64,000 nt of DNA, taken from positions 2,986,501-3,050,500 of the forward strand of contig NZ_CP023690.1 in the NCBI RefSeq assembly GCF_008704795.1, written 5' to 3'. Shown piece by piece: positions 27,781-35,523 of the stretch (its first letter is position 1; each line of letters opens with the position of its first letter). The translations under genes were made by a program, and so were the position numbers. The notes under the pieces are model-generated. The model saw nothing but the letters and a program-made list of their open reading frames with translations. It was not told the DNA's origin and made no database searches. This DNA is from Streptomyces spectabilis. GTDB taxonomy: Bacteria > Actinomycetota > Actinomycetes > Streptomycetales > Streptomycetaceae.

Positions 27781-28370
27781 GGCGGCGCTGCTTGCTCACC
27801 TCCGCGGCCTGGAGGGCCGCATGGCGGCAGGCAACCGCCATCGCCTACCACCCCGGCGGCAATCGCCTCACCGTCGTCGACCTCGACCACGCCGACGCCA
27901 TCGCCTGGGCCCAAGCCCACCTGCCTCCCACCCGCACCCTGCCCACCACACGCGGCCAGCACTGGCTCTACGTGGGCACCATGCCCTCCTCGCACGGAGT
28001 ACGCCCCGGCGTCGACATCAAGTCCCGCATGGCCTACGCCCGCTGGCTCGGCCCCGGCACCGGCACCATGACCGTCCTGCCGGACGCCGCTCGCGCGCTA
28101 GCCGCACGCAAACCCGCCACAGCGCACCCCGCACCGCAGGTCATCACCGGGCCCGCGCCGGCCGCGAACGGGGCATGCCCCCACCGCACACCGGCGTATC
28201 TGGAGCGCGGCATCACCATGGCCGAGCAGCGCATCGTCGCCGTGCTCTCCGCCCACGGCCGGTGCGGCTGCCTCACCGACGCCCACATCGCGCGCCTGTT
28301 CACCGTCGCACAGGCCAAGGGCGAAACCCTGCTATGGGAGGGCCACCTCGTGGCCCTCCCATCTGTCTGA
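27768..28370 (+). pseudogene. bifunctional DNA primase/polymerase, N-terminally truncated
   Basis: From about 27835 the frame encodes NRLTVVDLDHADAIAWAQAH, RTLPTTRGQHWLYVGTM and GVRPGVDIKSRMAYARWLG. These match the Prim-Pol domain (PF09250) used as replication initiator by many actinomycete integrative elements. The N-terminal third, including the first catalytic acidic motif, is missing. The ATG at 27768 lies in sequence antisense to the regulator remnant, so the present start is artificial. The C-terminal end also looks shortened: MAEQRIVAVLSAHGRCGCLT leads quickly to an unrelated tail and a hairpin. It is probably non-functional. Confidence 0.7.
28334..28362. terminator. perfect 13-bp hairpin just upstream of the integrase
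   Basis: ATGGGAGGGCCAC and GTGGCCCTCCCAT are separated by only CTC. The hairpin occupies the last codons of the primase frame and ends 25 bases before the integrase start, where an excisionase gene would normally lie. It could terminate transcription or hide the integrase ribosome binding site (GGAGG, 28371-28375). Confidence 0.55.
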
Positions 28371-28387
28371 GGAGGCACAACCACTAC

Positions 28388-29614
28388 ATGGCAGGCCACG
28401 TCCAGGACCGCTGGTTCAAGACCGAAACCACCCCCGACGGCAAGACCGTCCGCACCAGGACCGACCGCTACGGGACCGGCAAGCGCTACCGCGCCCGCTA
28501 CGTCGGCCCCGACGGCACCGAGCAGTCCGCGAGCTTCCCCAATGGGCAGAAGCGCAGGGCCGAGCAGTGGCTGGACAGGATCAATGCCGACATGGACAGC
28601 GGCCGCTACGTCGATCCGAAGGCCGGTCGCACCACCTTCCGCCAGTACGCCGAGAAGTGGCTCAAGACTCAGACCACCGGACGCCACGACGAGAGAGCCC
28701 GTCGGCGTTCAGATCCGTCGGCACGCCATCCCGTACCTGGGGTCGCGGCCGCTCGGCTCGTTCAAGCCCGAGCACATCCGCGACTGGCTCGCCGAGTTGG
28801 AGCGCGCGATCCCCGCGTCCTCGTACCGCCGTGTCATCTTCGCGAGCGTCTCCGCCGTGTTCACGGCGGCCGTGGAAGACGATCACCTGCACCGGAATCC
28901 GTGCAAGTCAAGGAGTGTCCGCGCGCCCGGCCCGAACAACCATCGTGTGGTCCCATGGACCGCGGAGCGCACGTTCGCCGTACGCGCCGGGCTCCCGGAG
29001 CAGTACCGCGCCGCTGTCGACCTCGGCGCCGGGTGTGGTCTTCGGCAGGGCGAGATTTTCGGTCTGCCGGTCGACGAGATCGGGTTCGATACGGGTTGGC
29101 TGCATGTCTGCAACCAGGTGAAGGTGTCCGGCGGGAAGCTCGTATTCGCCCCTCCGAAGCGCGAGAAGGAAAGGGACGTGCCGCTCGCGGACTCCGTGGC
29201 GCACGTGCTCAAGGAGCACATGAACGCCCATCCGCCCGTGAAGGTGACGCTTCCGTGGCAGCGCCCGACGGGCGGCCGGTCACGAAACAACTCCTGTTCG
29301 TGCGGCCCGACGGAAACGGCGCCGTCCGGCGCACGGACTTCAACACGCGCTTTTGGAAGAACGCTCTCGTGGAAGCCGGGGTCATACCCGAACCCCAGCC
29401 CGGCGAACGCCACCAGGCCGCACGCGAGCACGGCATGCACGCGCTGCGGCACTTCTACGCATCGGCTCTGCTTGACGCCGGGGAAAACATTAAAGCCCTG
29501 AGTGTCTATTTGAGGTATATCGACCCAGGCTTCACCCTTCGCATCTATACGCACCTTATGCCGAGTACCGACGGACGAACACGGAGGGCTATAGATGCCC
29601 TGTTTCGGAGCTAA
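28388..29614 (+). pseudogene. tyrosine site-specific integrase, broken by two frameshifts
   Basis: The ATG at 28388 follows GGAGG and begins MAGHVQDRWFKTETTPDG, the usual start of Streptomyces element integrases (about 400 residues). The frame is lost near 28690 after EKWLKTQTTG; similarity resumes in the next frame (VGVQIRRHAIPYLGSRPLGS) with the first catalytic Arg in GCGLRQGEIFGL. Near 29266 one G is missing in CCCGACGGG, and the original frame returns as RPVTKQLLFVRPDGNG. The end has HALRHFYASALL and the nucleophile Tyr in RIYTHLMP, but the expected LGH motif reads LRY. Two indels plus this change suggest an inactive enzyme. Confidence 0.85.
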
Positions 29615-29699
29615 CGAGACTTCTGCATCGACCCTTTAGAGGATTCCGTGTCGAGAGAGCATCTGCCGACTCCCTCGGCACGGAAAGCAGAAGATCAAA

Positions 29700-30989
29700 T
29701 CAGGGGCCATCAGGATTCGGCGGGAGAATCAGCGGATCTCCACTCGAACCGATCTCCGGCTGAGAAAAGTTCCCACTCCTTAGAGACACACCCCTAAGGA
29801 GGAAGAGTAAGTTACGAACAGCATTTGGAAGATCTCCCATATCAGGATAGTCGAGAGCTGTCTGAAAGTCGGTCAAGAGGCTATCGAGATCTTCGTCATT
29901 CGCCCTTTCAGCCGTCTCAATCAATCTGCTTAGGCGGGCTTCGACGTCAAACTCTCGAAGCATCACAGTCAAGTGATCACTATCTTCACGAACCAAACCG
30001 TGAAGGCCCCTGACGAGATATTCACCCCAGTCTTCCTCTATCTCCCTTTCTGGAAAGGTCACCCCTCTCATCCCTGTCAATAGCCTGAGCATCCACAGCA
30101 GAAAGGTGAGGGCCTGCCGACGTGCTGCGATCATTTTTCGCGTATTATGTCGAGCTGCAGCCACGCCATAGTCAAGCGTCAGGGAAGCACCGGAACCGGC
30201 TGCCGCCAGACCGACGGTCTCGTACCAGTCGTTATGAAACCCCAAAGCGCTCAAGGTCGCACTCGCAGCGCCCGTAGCAGCACTGCGAAGTGCCGCGTTC
30301 CTATTGTGCAGCTTGGCTTGAATCTGAGCTTCAGTCAGACCAACATCAATATGATGCAGCATTGTGTCACGCGCATAGTTCTGCGCATCCGATGCCGGCC
30401 CGGAGGCGTCATGAAGGATACGTCCAGTTGCCTCCTGGAATCTCCTGGCAAATGTCTCCGCTGGATCCGTTCCGCCAGAGAACTGCGCGTACTCTAGCGC
30501 ACTCAAGCCCGGACCACTCTGGGCCGCTAACTTCGCCCAATCATGCAGCCGCTGCTGATAGGAATCCCGAAGTGGGCCCCGATAATCGGGATACCTTATT
30601 CCCCACGTCAAAAACTTCCTAAAGAAGCGCCCAACACCTGCGGTGAAGCCATCACGCTCCATCGGCACAGGTGTCTTCCTGAGAAGTCTGCACATCTTTT
30701 GCGCAGCTTCTCGAACTCGCTGATTCTCGACCTCCGGTCGCTCCATCATCAACGCGAGGAGTACCGACTTATAGAGGAGATACTTAAACCATTGACGTTG
30801 CGTCCAAGTCCTTGCACCGAACCTGGCCGCCTTATAGGAACCCATCACAGCGCGGCTACCGCCACCTAGGTCTGCCACGCATTCATTGTTAGGGGGATCA
30901 GAGAGCGCAGCACCCGACTTTACGAGATCGTCACCCTTCCGGGAGGCTCTCACCATGCAGGCACATCCGGCCCAACGCCGAGCCAACAC
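29700..30989 (-). CDS. unknown 429-residue protein, low-GC cargo gene
   Basis: No family was recognised. The frame may start at 30989, at M12 (30956) or at the ATG at 30845 (MGSYKAARFGARTWTQRQWF); base composition changes to about 50 percent GC near 30900, which favours one of the later starts. The protein is mostly helical. It has two Ala/Gly-rich hydrophobic stretches (RSAATGAASATLSALGF and ETVGLAAAGSGASLTLDYG) that could form a hairpin in a membrane, then RQALTFLLWMLRLLTG. The C-terminal third is acidic and helical (LIETAERANDEDLDSLLTDF). It lies between the integrase remnant and the right att repeat, the position of cargo acquired late. Its function is unknown. Confidence 0.6.
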   Translation of the reverse strand: MLARRWAGCACMVRASRKGDDLVKSGAALSDPPNNECVADLGGGSRAVMGSYKAARFGARTWTQRQWFKYLLYKSVLLALMMERPEVENQRVREAAQKMCRLLRKTPVPMERDGFTAGVGRFFRKFLTWGIRYPDYRGPLRDSYQQRLHDWAKLAAQSGPGLSALEYAQFSGGTDPAETFARRFQEATGRILHDASGPASDAQNYARDTMLHHIDVGLTEAQIQAKLHNRNAALRSAATGAASATLSALGFHNDWYETVGLAAAGSGASLTLDYGVAAARHNTRKMIAARRQALTFLLWMLRLLTGMRGVTFPEREIEEDWGEYLVRGLHGLVREDSDHLTVMLREFDVEARLSRLIETAERANDEDLDSLLTDFQTALDYPDMGDLPNAVRNLLFLLRGVSLRSGNFSQPEIGSSGDPLILPPNPDGP

Positions 30990-31125
30990 CTGGGGGCCGG
31001 GCGCATAGGCGCCCAGGAGTCACGGCACAGAGACGGCCCTGGCGGCGTTCACGGCGCGGAGGCCCGACAGTCCGTTTGCGCGAGACTCAACCTGTGTGTC
31101 GCCGTATAACGATGCCTGACCTGCT

Positions 31126-31214
31126 CCTACAGCACCGGCAGGTTCTTCCGCAGTTCGAAGGCCGTGACCTCGGAGCGGTACTCCTCCCACTCCTGCTTCT
31201 TGTTGCGGAGGAAG
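31126..31214. repeat. right att repeat within the intact glnA2 3' end
   Basis: This is the partner of 20838-20926 (88 of 89 bases identical). It comprises the last 29 codons and the stop of the intact synthetase gene; the one difference is a synonymous leucine codon change (CTC versus CTG). Confidence 0.85.
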
Positions 31215-32488
31215 AAATCGTAGACGTGCTCGCCGAGGGTCTCCGCGACCAGTTCGGAGCGCTCCATGAGGTGGATGGCCTCGCCCAGGTTCTGGGGCAG
31301 GGGCTCGATGCCGAGGGCGCGGCGTTCGGCGTCGCGGAGGGCCCAGACGTCGTCGTCGGCGCCCGGCGGCAGTTCGTAGCCCTCCTCGATGCCCTTGAGG
31401 CCCGCGGCGAGCAGGACCGCGTAGGCGAGGTAGGGGTTGGCGCCGGAGTCGAGGGAGCGGACCTCGACGCGGGCCGAGCCGGTCTTGCCGGGCTTGTACA
31501 TGGGCACGCGGATGAGGGCCGAGCGGTTGTTGTGGCCCCAGCAGATGTACGAGGGGGCCTCGCCGCCCGCGCCCGCGGTGCGCTCGGAGCCACCCCAGAT
31601 GCGCTTGTAGGAGTTCACCCACTGGTTGGTGACCGCGGAGATCTCCGCGGCGTGCCGCAGCAGGCCCGCGATGAAGGAGCGGCCCACCTTGGAGAGCTGG
31701 TACTCGGCGCCGGACTCGTAGAACGCGTTGCGGTCGCCCTCGAAGAGCGAGAGGTGCGTGTGCATGCCCGAACCGGGGTGCTCCGAGAAGGGCTTGGGCA
31801 TGAAGGTGGCCTGGACGCCCTGCTCCAGCGCGACCTGCTTCATGACCAGGCGGAACGTCATGATGTTGTCCGCCGTGGAGAGCGCGTCCGCGTACCGGAG
31901 GTCGATCTCCTGCTGGCCGGGGCCGCCCTCGTGGTGGCTGAACTCGACCGAGATGCCCATGGATTCGAGCATCGTGATGGCCTGGCGGCGGAAGTCCATG
32001 CCCACGTTCTGCGGGGTGTGGTCGAAGTAGCCGCTGGTGTCGGCGGGCGTGGGCCGTGAGCCGTCCAGGGGCCGGTCCTTCAGGAGGAAGAACTCGATCT
32101 CGGGGTGCGTGTAGAAGGTGAAACCGAGGTCGGACGTCTTCGCGAGGGCGCGCTTGAGGACGTAGCGCGGGTCCGCGAAGGACGGGGAGCCGTCCGGCAT
32201 CAGGATGTCGCAGAACATGCGGGCCGTGCCGGGTGCCTCGGCGCGCCAGGGCAGCACCTGGAAGGTGCTCGGGTCCGGCTTGGCGATCATGTCGGACTCG
32301 TACACGCGGGCGAAGCCCTCGATCGCCGAGCCGTCGAAGCCGATGCCCTCGTCGAAGGCCTGCTCCAGCTCGGCGGGGGCGACCGCGACCGACTTCAGGA
32401 AGCCGAGTACGTCCGTGAACCACAGGCGCACGAACCGGATGTCGCGCTCCTCCAGAGTGCGGAGCACGAACTCCTGCTGCTTGTCCAT
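31127..32488 (-). CDS. glnA2: type I glutamine synthetase family protein (GlnA2-like)
   Basis: The ATG complementary to 32486-32488 starts MDKQQEFVLRTLEERDIRF; the 453-residue length fits. Family motifs are present: DGSAIEGFARVYESDM, the metal-ligand segment THPEIEFFLL, ATFMPKPFSEHPGSGMHTHL (split as ATFMPKPFSEHPG and SGMHTHLSLF), NNRSALIRVPMY and VEVRSLDSGANPYLA. It resembles the Streptomyces GlnA2 type rather than GlnA1. That type is reported to glutamylate polyamines rather than to make glutamine, so ammonia assimilation should not be assumed. Its last 29 codons are the element's attachment site. It is divergent from the flavohemoglobin gene. Confidence 0.88.
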   Translation of the reverse strand: MDKQQEFVLRTLEERDIRFVRLWFTDVLGFLKSVAVAPAELEQAFDEGIGFDGSAIEGFARVYESDMIAKPDPSTFQVLPWRAEAPGTARMFCDILMPDGSPSFADPRYVLKRALAKTSDLGFTFYTHPEIEFFLLKDRPLDGSRPTPADTSGYFDHTPQNVGMDFRRQAITMLESMGISVEFSHHEGGPGQQEIDLRYADALSTADNIMTFRLVMKQVALEQGVQATFMPKPFSEHPGSGMHTHLSLFEGDRNAFYESGAEYQLSKVGRSFIAGLLRHAAEISAVTNQWVNSYKRIWGGSERTAGAGGEAPSYICWGHNNRSALIRVPMYKPGKTGSARVEVRSLDSGANPYLAYAVLLAAGLKGIEEGYELPPGADDDVWALRDAERRALGIEPLPQNLGEAIHLMERSELVAETLGEHVYDFFLRNKKQEWEEYRSEVTAFELRKNLPVL

Positions 32489-32575
32489 CTCGACTTCCAC
32501 CCATCCTTGCTGGTCGGAACCGGCTGCTCCCAAGCCATGGGACGTCGCCCCGGCACATGAGCATCCCACCACACG

Positions 32576-32591
32576 GTTTCACGCGCGTTGC
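32576..32591 (-). promoter_or_regulatory. possible GlnR half-site upstream of glnA2
   Basis: On the minus strand the sequence reads GCAAC-GCGCGT-GAAAC, one base from the GlnR pattern GTnAC-N6-GAAAC. It lies about 90 bases before the glnA2 start. Only one a/b pair is present, whereas strong GlnR targets have two. Confidence 0.25.
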
Positions 32592-32658
32592 GGCCGCTCA
32601 TCGCCCATACTGCACGGTTCCCCGGAGGCGGTGACAGCCGCGTCGGACCATCGACTTA

Positions 32659-32681
32659 AAGTGGTATCTCAGATGCAAGTT
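32659..32681 (+). promoter_or_regulatory. NsrR-type operator before the flavohemoglobin gene
   Basis: The 23-bp segment is AAGTGGTATCTC followed by AGATGCAAGTT. Read on the other strand it is AACTTGCATCTGAGATAC plus CACTT. To my recollection this closely resembles the published NsrR site of a Streptomyces coelicolor hmpA gene, which has the same GCATCTGAGAT core. It ends 35 bases before the start codon. An nsrR-like gene lies immediately downstream of the target gene, supporting repression relieved by nitric oxide. Confidence 0.65.
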
Positions 32682-32716
32682 TTACGCGGGGCGCCCGCCC
32701 CGCCAGAGGAGGCACC

Positions 32717-33997
32717 TTGCTGTCCGACCGGTCCGCCGCCACCGTCCGCGCCACGCTGCCCGCCGTCGGGGCCGCCATCGAGAACATCACCGCCCGCTTC
32801 TACGACGGGCTCTTCGCCGCCCACCCGGAGCTGCTCCGGGACCTCTTCAACCGGGGCAACCAGGCCGCCGGGACCCAGCGCCGGGCCCTCGCCGGGTCCA
32901 TCGCCGCCTTCGCCGCGCACCTCGTGGACCGCCCGGACGAGCGGCCCGACGCGATGCTGGCCCGCATCGCGCACAAGCACGCGTCCCTGGGCATCGCGCC
33001 CGCCCAGTACGAGACGGTCCACCGGCACCTCTTCGCCGCCATCGCCGAGGTGCTCGGCGACGCCGTCACGCCCGCGGTGGCGGCGGCCTGGGACGAGGTG
33101 TACTGGCTGATGGCGAACGCCCTCGTCGCGATCGAGGCGCGCCTTTACGCCGAGCGGGGCATCACGGCGGGCCCGGACGCGCTGCGCGCGTGGGAGGTGG
33201 TGGAGCGGATCGAGGAGACCGCGGACGTCGCCACGTTCCGGCTGCGCCCGGCCGACGGGACGCCCCCGCCCGCCTTCCGCGCGGGCCAGTACGTGTCCGT
33301 GCAGGTCGAGCTCGCGGACGGGGCACGCCAGATACGCCAGTACAGCCTGTCAGGGCTGCCGGGCGCGGATCTGCGGCAGATCAGCGTGAAGCGGGTCCGG
33401 GGCGGGGCCGGGCCCGACGGCGAGGTCTCCGCCCACCTCCACGCGCACGCGCGCGTGGGCGACCTGCTGCGGGTCTCCGCCCCGTACGGCGACCTCGTCC
33501 TCGACGAGCGCGTCCTGGACGACCGGACGCCCGCGCCGCTCCTGCTCGCCTCCGCGGGCATCGGCGTCACGCCCATGGTCGCGATGCTCGAACAGCTCGC
33601 GGCCACCGGGCACCGGGGCCCGGTCACCGTCGTGCACGCCGACCGCTCCCCCGCGGACCACGCGCTGCGCGCCGAGCACCGCGCGTACGCCGCCGCGCTG
33701 CCGGACGCCGACGTCCACTTCTGGTACGAGCGCCCGGAGCCGGGCCACCCCGCGGACCGCACGGGCCGCGTGGACCTGGCCGCGCTGCCGGTGGCGCCCG
33801 GCACGCACGCGTACCTGTGCGGGCCGCTGCCCTTCATGAAGGGCGTACGCGCCCAGCTCCTCGCCCAGGGGGTCGCGCCCGCCGCCGTCCACTACGAGGT
33901 CTTCGGCCCCGACCTGTGGCTCGCGAGCCCGAGCAGCAGCGGTCCCGTCGGGGAGGCCACGATGTCCTCGACGGTCACGGGGTCGAGGGCGGCGTAG
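32717..33997 (+). CDS. hmp: flavohemoglobin, nitric oxide dioxygenase
   Basis: The start is TTG at 32717, chosen for AGAGGAGG five bases upstream. The protein has 426 residues. Residues 1-140 form a globin (FYDGLFAAHPELLRDLF; proximal His in RIAHKHASLGI). A ferredoxin-reductase-type FAD domain (RQYSLSG) and an NAD domain (SAGIGVTPMVAML, YLCGPLPFM) follow, with the typical ending YEVFGPDLWLA. It converts nitric oxide to nitrate in the cytoplasm. About 23 extra residues after the usual end are encoded by DNA antisense to nsrR, giving a 106-bp overlap of the two 3' ends. Confidence 0.93.
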   Translation: MLSDRSAATVRATLPAVGAAIENITARFYDGLFAAHPELLRDLFNRGNQAAGTQRRALAGSIAAFAAHLVDRPDERPDAMLARIAHKHASLGIAPAQYETVHRHLFAAIAEVLGDAVTPAVAAAWDEVYWLMANALVAIEARLYAERGITAGPDALRAWEVVERIEETADVATFRLRPADGTPPPAFRAGQYVSVQVELADGARQIRQYSLSGLPGADLRQISVKRVRGGAGPDGEVSAHLHAHARVGDLLRVSAPYGDLVLDERVLDDRTPAPLLLASAGIGVTPMVAMLEQLAATGHRGPVTVVHADRSPADHALRAEHRAYAAALPDADVHFWYERPEPGHPADRTGRVDLAALPVAPGTHAYLCGPLPFMKGVRAQLLAQGVAPAAVHYEVFGPDLWLASPSSSGPVGEATMSSTVTGSRAA

Positions 33998-34374
33998 AAC
34001 GCCTCCTGCGCGCGGCGGAGGGCGCCGCGCAGGCGGCACCCCGAGTTCAGCGGGCAGGGCGTCGCTCCCTCGCACTCCACGACGTCCCCCTCGCCCTCGA
34101 ACTCGCGCACCAGCGCGCCGACGGACGCGGTGCGCCCCGCCTCGGTGAGGACGAGCCCGCCGCCCCGGCCGCGGCGGGCCTCGACGAGGCCGAGGTGCGT
34201 CAGGCGCGCCGCGACCTTGGCGGCGTGCGTGTAGGGGACGGCCATGTCCTCGGCCACCTGACGGGTGGTGGGCGCGGAGCCGGTCGCGGGCGGGCCGCCG
34301 CGGCCCGGCGCGTCCGCGACGGCGAGGCGCATGAGCATGCGCAGCGCGAGGTCGGTGGAGTGCAGGAGCCGCAT
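33892..34374 (-). CDS. nsrR: Rrf2-family nitric-oxide sensor
   Basis: The start is the ATG complementary to 34372-34374 (MRLLHSTDLALRMLMRLAV); a frame extension to 34410 is unlikely. The 160-residue protein has the Rrf2 winged helix (APTTRQVAEDMAVPYTHAAK, then RGRGGGLVLTEAG). Its three cluster cysteines sit in CEGATPCPLNSGC, as in the [4Fe-4S] NsrR of Streptomyces. It represses the convergent flavohemoglobin gene and probably itself. The 3' end overlaps the flavohemoglobin gene by 106 bp, so antisense interaction of the two transcripts is possible. Confidence 0.88.
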   Translation of the reverse strand: MRLLHSTDLALRMLMRLAVADAPGRGGPPATGSAPTTRQVAEDMAVPYTHAAKVAARLTHLGLVEARRGRGGGLVLTEAGRTASVGALVREFEGEGDVVECEGATPCPLNSGCRLRGALRRAQEAFYAALDPVTVEDIVASPTGPLLLGLASHRSGPKTS

Positions 34375-34751
34375 GCCGCGCAGCGTAGGGAATGCGCATG
34401 GGGGGTTCAAATTTTCGAGCCGGACGGGCGGCGGGTCTGCGGGCGCGGCCGGGCCGCGGGCCTATGGGGCGGCCGGGCGGGCGCAGCACGGCGGCGGGCC
34501 TGCGGGGCGCAGCCGGGCGGCGGGTACCTGCCGTGCCTTCGGGGGTGGCCGAGGCGGTCCCGGCGCGCGATCGGGAGCGGCCCGGGCCGGACGGCGGGCG
34601 CGACCGGCGCGGGGCCGGGCCCGTCCTCGGGGCCCGACGGCCGGATGGCGACGGTCAAGGGCCGCCGCGCGTGCTGGATTTGGGAGATTGGAAGAGCGCC
34701 CCTTCCGCTCGGCGGCGCGCGGGCTACGATCAACGCACTCGCAACGCCCCC

Positions 34752-34790
34752 TGTTCGACCCCTCACATGTTCGACTCAGATGTTCGACCC
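34752..34790 (+). promoter_or_regulatory. three TGTTCGAC repeats in the DUF3105 gene leader
   Basis: TGTTCGACCC (34752-34761), TGTTCGACTC (34769-34778) and TGTTCGACCC (34781-34790) are direct repeats. They lie 35-73 bases before the DUF3105 start and downstream of a possible -10 (TACGAT near 34727). They could be binding sites for an unknown regulator. The rest of the 450-bp gap 34375-34824 is extremely GC-rich, with no supportable gene. Confidence 0.4.
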
Positions 34791-34824
34791 ATCCGATCCG
34801 TCCCTTTCCGCAGAAGGACACACC

Positions 34825-35496
34825 ATGGGTTCCGCCAAGAAGACGAGCAGCGCCGAACGCAAGGCCCGAATAGCGGAGATGCGGCGCGCCGAAGCCGCCC
34901 GCGAGCGCCGCGCCCGCGCCCTCACCATCACCTTGAGCGCGGTCATCGTCGCGGCCCTCGGCATCGGTGGCTACTTCCTGGTCTCGCAGGCCGACGACGA
35001 CGATGAGTCGGCGAAGGCGGGCGACGCGGCGGCCGTGGCGAAGTTCACCAGGACCAAGGACGGCGAGAAGGTCTGGGACGCCAAGAAGCTGGGCCGCACC
35101 CACGTCGAGGGCAAGGTGACGTACCCGGTGACGCCGCCGGTGGGCGGCAACCACAACCAGGTGTGGATGAACTGCAACGGCGACGTCTACAAGAACGAGA
35201 TCCCGAACGAGCACGCCGTGCACTCCCTCGAACACGGCTCGGTGTGGGTGACGTACAACGACGCCGCGAAGCCCGCCGACCTGAAGAAGCTCGAAGCGAA
35301 GGTGAAGAAGACGCCGTACTCGCTGATGAGCCCGGTCAAGAAGCAGAAGGAGCCGCTGCTGCTCACGGCCTGGGGCCATCAGCGGGCGGTGACGGGGGCG
35401 GACGACCCCAAGGTCAACACGTTCTTCTCCACGTTCGTCCAGGGCAAGCAGACCCCCGAGCCGGGTGCCGCCTGCACCAACGGCAAGGGGCAGTGA
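34825..35496 (+). CDS. DUF3105 membrane-anchored protein
   Basis: The ATG at 34825 follows AGAAGGA. The 223-residue protein has a charged N-terminal helix (KARIAEMRRAEAARERRARA), one transmembrane helix (LTITLSAVIVAALGIGGYFL) and an external domain with the DUF3105 core NHNQVWMNCNGDVYKNEIPN followed by HAVHSLEHGSVWVTY. The conserved His and Cys residues suggest metal binding, but the function is unknown. The DUF305 gene starts 27 bases downstream, so the two are probably one operon, an arrangement that recurs in Streptomyces. Confidence 0.88.
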   Translation: MGSAKKTSSAERKARIAEMRRAEAARERRARALTITLSAVIVAALGIGGYFLVSQADDDDESAKAGDAAAVAKFTRTKDGEKVWDAKKLGRTHVEGKVTYPVTPPVGGNHNQVWMNCNGDVYKNEIPNEHAVHSLEHGSVWVTYNDAAKPADLKKLEAKVKKTPYSLMSPVKKQKEPLLLTAWGHQRAVTGADDPKVNTFFSTFVQGKQTPEPGAACTNGKGQ

Positions 35497-35523
35497 CACG
35501 TCCGTGAGGACGGGGATGGGGCA

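Larger units (their letters stand above)
20838..31214. mobile_element. decayed integrative element in the 3' end of glnA2
   Basis: The element is bounded by the 89-bp direct repeats described at each end and is about 10.3 kb long. Contents typical of actinomycete integrative elements are a tyrosine integrase (28388-29614) next to a bifunctional primase-polymerase (27768-28370). Both are damaged, and no transfer (FtsK-like) or excisionase gene is visible. Other remnants include a NUDIX gene, a truncated HTH/TPR regulator and a methyltransferase end. Average GC is clearly lower than in the flanks, and the genes between 21.8 and 25.9 kb and at 29.7-31.0 kb look like cargo. Integration keeps the synthetase reading frame whole. 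The boundaries are seen directly; immobility is inferred. Confidence 0.8.

Noticed and set aside
30147..30622. Plus-strand open frames inside the low-GC region
   Set aside because: They are antisense to the 429-residue frame, lack ribosome binding sites and show no similarity.
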